The notes beneath the pieces are model-generated. The model worked only from the letters and a program-made list of their open reading frames with translations, had not been told where the DNA came from and did not search any database. Position numbers and translations under genes: made by a program. This document shows, one piece after another, positions 60,620-64,000 of a stretch of 64,000 nucleotides of DNA. Source of the DNA: Sinohyriopsis cumingii (taxonomy: Eukaryota; Mollusca; Bivalvia; Unionida; Unionidae); contig CM068825.1 of assembly GCA_028554795.2 (NCBI GenBank), forward strand, positions 94,809,451 through 94,873,450, read 5' to 3'. Numbering within the stretch: position 1 is the first letter of the stretch; each line of letters starts with the position of its first letter.

Positions 60620-61068
60620 AACAATAATAATTATAAAAAACATGCACTTACAGGTAAGTGTGTAAAATATGGTACAAGCAAATACAAATTTATCTCCAGA
60701 CACAAAGTGTCCGATGGTGATATCGCCGCTTCATTAGGAAAATTACCAGGAGCTCCATTTGCTAAGTATCCAGGAGAAAAACCTCTTCCTGGATATAATT
60801 TTTGTGGTCTTGGAACCCGACTTGATATCCGACATGACGAACGAGATCAACCAAGACCTGGAGAGTATCCAATAAATGCAATTGATCAAGAGTGCCATAT
60901 TCATGATGTAGCGCATAAAAATAAGGATTTAAGCAACGACATATTGCAGATGTGAAGTTGATTCACTGATTATATTCCATAAAAATTAAATCTTTCAGAG
61001 AAAAACTTGCTAGCTTCTTAGTAAAATCCGCGATGAAAGGTAAACTAGTATTAATGGCTGGTAATTAA
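60620..61068 (+). pseudogene. DUF5679 zinc ribbon fused in frame with PLA2-like domain, element 2
   Basis: The end of the zinc ribbon (LTGKCVKYGTSKYKFIS, second Cys of the pair replaced by Tyr) is followed without frame change by SDGDIAASLGKLPGAPF, AKYPGEKPLPGYNFCGLGTR (calcium loop, Cys present), INAIDQECHIHDVAHKNKD and, after a one-base shift near 60940, a tail ending at 61068. The catalytic His-Asp pair is intact, but the following conserved Tyr is His. The first half of the zinc ribbon is lost. Starting at the internal GTG 60707 is not needed. It lies 19 bases upstream of the integrase, as in element 1. Confidence 0.8.
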
Positions 61069-61087
61069 TCAACCAATTATTAAAATA

Positions 61088-62066
61088 ATGGAATCGAATT
61101 ATTATAGCTCAAGCGGATATTGGAAAGGTAGAGTAGCGATTAGTAAACGTGCTGATGAAGCAAATGTCACACTTTCTATTGCTGCAAATTGGTTAGCACG
61201 ACAGGCAATTTGGCAAATTAACTACCACCCCAAAAACAAATTCATTATGCACGTATTGATGTCAGCGCTCCAAATCAAGTTCATCAAGCAGATATTTTGT
61301 TTTTAGCACAATATACTGTTAAAACTGGTAGACGTCAATTACGTACATACGAAAAGACGTTAACTGTCATTGACGTTGCAAGTAGATATAAAGAAGCAGA
61401 ACCATTATCAACTAAACTCTAACTGAAGTTGGATTTGCTTTCGAACGAATGTATCAACCATGATCCGGACCACAAGGTGGTCTACGATGACCACTACTAC
61501 AGACTGATCCTGGCAAGGAATTTCTTGGTGCAGTATCATCTCTGATGAAAAAACATAACGTCAAAATCAGATGAGGACATACCGCAATTCATCGCGATCA
61601 GGCAATTGTCAAACGATTTAATCCAACACTTGCTAAGCGGTTATTTGGATATCAATATGCAAAGGAAATAATTCAGAAAGATATAAGATATCATGAATGG
61701 GTTGCAAGATTACCAAGTGTAATAGCTGCGTTAAATAATGAAATTATTCGTGCAATTTCTACGAAACCTACCGATGCGATCACAAAAAACATATACCAAT
61801 ACAGCGACATGACTTTTCAAAACAACCAGTACTAGGTAATGTGACTGTGAGGTATTTATATGAGCATGGTGAACTTGAAGGTGGTAAAAAGAGTAACTGA
61901 TCCTATTTGGAGTATAACCACACAGACAATTTTCGGCGTGGTAAGATCCACGGGCAGACCTGCAATCTAGAGATTAGAATCAACTGCTCCTCAACGTGGA
62001 TTTGTACGTGAACAATTACAAGTAATTCCTGAAGACACGCAATTACCACCGCGTTCACTTTTGTGA
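61088..62066 (+). pseudogene. Polinton/adintovirus-type integrase of element 2
   Basis: Starts MESNYYSSSGYWKGRVAISK and has W-L-A-R-Q-A-I-W-Q-I as in element 1; 30 of the first 44 residues are the same in both copies. Frameshifts occur near 61225, 61420 and 61480, and a TGA at about 61572. The Asp positions are visible in VHQADILFL and TDPGKEF. The catalytic Glu is replaced by Lys (AIVKRF, AAA at 61611-61613). The chromo-like end (EHGELEGGKK, PEDTQLPPRSL) stops at 62064-62066, convergent with the HNH end of the polymerase gene as in element 1. It is inactive. Confidence 0.85.
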
Positions 62067-62075
62067 ACTGGCGCC

Positions 62076-62712
62076 TCAACGTCGATTACATTCAAAACAG
62101 GTTAGCATCACATTTTCGCGTGTGTGACCAAAACTACTATTAACTGCCTGTGATTATTATTTGAATATTGTCATATTACTGTGTTACAGCTCGCACAATG
62201 ATTGTTTGTTTTGCTGTTTTAATGTCATGATAAATTCGGCGTCGAGATCAAAGTCACGCTTATATTTTTATCATACTGATTATAACTAATTTTTTTCTTA
62301 CTACATGATCGCTATTGCCTTCCTGAGATATTCTTTTGACTCGAGACACTGCGAGATAAATTAAGTTTGACCATTCGTTACGATCATCAACAATCCAAAT
62401 ATTGATATCAGAAATAGTTAATCCTTGTGACGAATGAGTCGTTCTAGCATATCCTAACGTCCACAGAGTTTTGTCCATCGCAAATGAGCTCTTAACAACA
62501 TTGACAGGAACTTAAATAATATCATTTAATACAAGATTTTGTTGTCCTCCACCTGGAATTTTAACTTCGATAGTTTGCGTTCGAGTATCTGCTGATCAAC
62601 AACACAATGGTACAGGTAGATTTGAAATTTTTTCTTTATGTAACATAAATAATTGTTGCTGAAGTGTATCACGAACTTGTCGCAGAATAGAAACCGAGTG
62701 GGTTTTGGACCA
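62076..62712 (-). pseudogene. Helicase C-terminal part and HNH domain of polymerase gene, element 2
   Basis: The minus strand from about 62712 reads VRDTLQQQLFMLHKEKISNL, then stops in frame, QQNLVLNDII, and in the frame 62478-62260 WTLGYARTTHSSQGLTISD, IWIVDDRNEWSNLIYLAVSR (SF1 motifs V and VI, uninterrupted here). The HNH zinc domain follows in shifted frames: NHCASCN near 62175 and GHTRENVMLTCFECNRR ending at about 62079, with all four Cys of the zinc site. This confirms that helicase and HNH belong together in the ancestor. Confidence 0.85.
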
Positions 62713-63855
62713 AATGAATAATACAAACACAATATGTGAAAGATGGAAATTTATGAAATGAATTAATAAAGAAAAATATATGGTGTATAAATACAACAAT
62801 TCTCTCATTCTCTCAACATACGATTGACCCAATCACTCTACACAAACATTCACACATTGAAAATAAACCAAAAAATATGAATTCAGTATGAAATACAGAT
62901 TGAAGAAACTTCATGGACTGCAGATACGTGTTAAATAATAGCATGCACTATGAGAGAGATTCACATAATCTCACGTATGGCACTACGAATATTATTCAAA
63001 TAATGTCAAGGTATTCAAATGTGTTTCAAATAATGTTATGCACTATGAGAGAGATTCACTAAATCTCAAGGAATACAACTAATAAGATTCAAATAATCTT
63101 ATGTAAATAAAAATGTACCCAATTGAAACAACAATTGGTACGCACATATGCTTCTTGACCCTTGTACAGTCGTACGATTCATGAACTGATGAACCGCACA
63201 GTCCTTGGGTTGGCCCACACTTTTATCGACCGCTCGCACCCTTCACGATCCACCACATGTACAGTCATACGTATATACACGTACAGACAGTATACAGCCC
63301 TCTTGAATTAGCTCCGTCTACTTCCGTGGCTCCACCACATGTACAGACACACGTACATACATATCGACAGCACGCAGCCCTAAAATCATAGGAAACTCCA
63401 GACAGCTCTAAACAGCTTTAGACAGCTTCAGACAGCTCTAGTCAGCTCTAATAAAACCAAACTGGTCATAATAATGAGTTCAAAAAATCTCTAGATATAT
63501 GCTAATACATTAAACTCTAATAGGAACTTGTAATTCAAAGTTTACAACGTTTCAAATCTGCGTTGTAATAAATGCATAATTACACGGTATGACATTACAA
63601 ACTGAATAAGCTTCGCATATCAAATGAAATATAAATGTAACACTTACCCCTCTGGCTGGAGAACAATGGAGAGCGTACGTTCCTTGAGATCCAAAACAAT
63701 TAGTGTGTTCGTTAGAAATTGATCTTCCTTAAATCCAATGGAGAGTGAGTAATAGTCAGGGTAAAATACTCGTGCATATCATGCTTTTAATGTCCCTCGT
63801 CGCAAGTAATTTCCAGCGAGGTACATGTTAGTACAGACGCTTACCTGGAAAAACA
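62713..63855. other. Foreign 1.1-kb block replacing the helicase middle in element 2
   Basis: Between helicase homology on either side (motifs Ia and the VRDTLQQQ block, 380 bases apart in element 1) lies unrelated sequence. It holds local direct repeats: GCACTATGAGAGAGATTCAC at 62945 and 63041, CCACCACATGTACAG at 63251 and 63342, and about five AGACAGCTCTA-like units at 63398-63447. No transposon type was recognised. Confidence 0.6.
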
Positions 63856-64000
63856 CTTATTCACCATAGATAACGTTAACTCCTCGTTCGATCATTTCTC
63901 TGGCGAGTCTATGTATAGGGGTTAACACAATTATATCAGCAGAGTTTTTCGGACTCTGACGAAATAATTAAATTACCTGTGTTGTCTTACCAGAATCTGC
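63856..64000 (-). pseudogene. Helicase Walker A region of element 2, cut by window edge
   Basis: The minus strand entering at 64000 reads ADSGKTT (P-loop end), a stop, then LTPIHRLAREMIERGVN, the motif Ia block of the SF1 helicase seen at 5686-5810 in element 1. Polymerase sequence should lie beyond the window. Homology ends near 63856. Confidence 0.8.

Overview
The window looks like animal genomic DNA, probably from a mollusc. The support is a multi-exon gene with GT-AG introns, abundant (TA)n, (TATG)n and (GATA)n microsatellites, two tRNA-derived SINEs of a kind I associate with molluscs, Penelope, Tx1-like, CR1-like and Ty3/Gypsy retroelement remains, and a hAT-type MITE. The taxon is an inference from repeat style and was not tested.

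The most interesting content is at the two ends. Positions 1 to about 9,120 hold an endogenous, partly decayed virus-like element of the Polinton/adintovirus type. It carries two tandem intact paralogous small genes, a small coiled-coil-like gene, a free-standing HNH homing-type nuclease, a cysteine-rich gene broken by a SINE, one very long gene coding family B DNA polymerase, SF1 helicase and HNH nuclease, then (opposite strand) a retroviral-type integrase and a phospholipase-A2-like virion domain preceded by a DUF5679 zinc ribbon, and finally an FtsK/A32-like packaging ATPase. Positions 59,969-64,000 hold a second, more decayed relative in exactly inverted gene order (ATPase, zinc ribbon/PLA2, integrase, HNH-helicase). 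The ATPase ends of both copies face each other across about 51 kb. The two copies help to read each other: the second confirms the start codon of the ATPase, the zinc ribbon-PLA2 link and the helicase-HNH link. No major capsid protein, penton or protease is seen. If present they lie outside the window or are lost.

Between the two copies is host sequence. Five phase-consistent exons on the minus strand (20,833 down to 13,725) encode a secreted protein of unknown function, with a first exon coding a signal peptide. Introns and intergenic DNA hold microsatellites, a Penelope GIY-YIG fragment (15.3-16.0 kb), a Tx1/L1-like LINE (28.8-32.7 kb), a hAT MITE with a perfect 8-bp target duplication (32.9-33.1 kb), a three-fold direct repeat of a LINE-containing unit (35.1-43.65 kb), two minisatellites (44.6 and 45.5 kb), a second and different Polinton-type DNA polymerase pseudogene (46.3-47.3 kb), a rearranged Gypsy element (50.7-53.9 kb) and a CR1-like LINE tail (56.75-57.27 kb). 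An unclassified interspersed repeat recurs four times in one orientation.

In the virus-like element replication would be served by the polymerase-helicase-HNH protein, chromosomal insertion by the integrase, genome packaging by the ATPase, and membrane passage by the PLA2-like domain. Most of these genes carry stops, single-base indels or lost catalytic residues, so the copies appear inactive.
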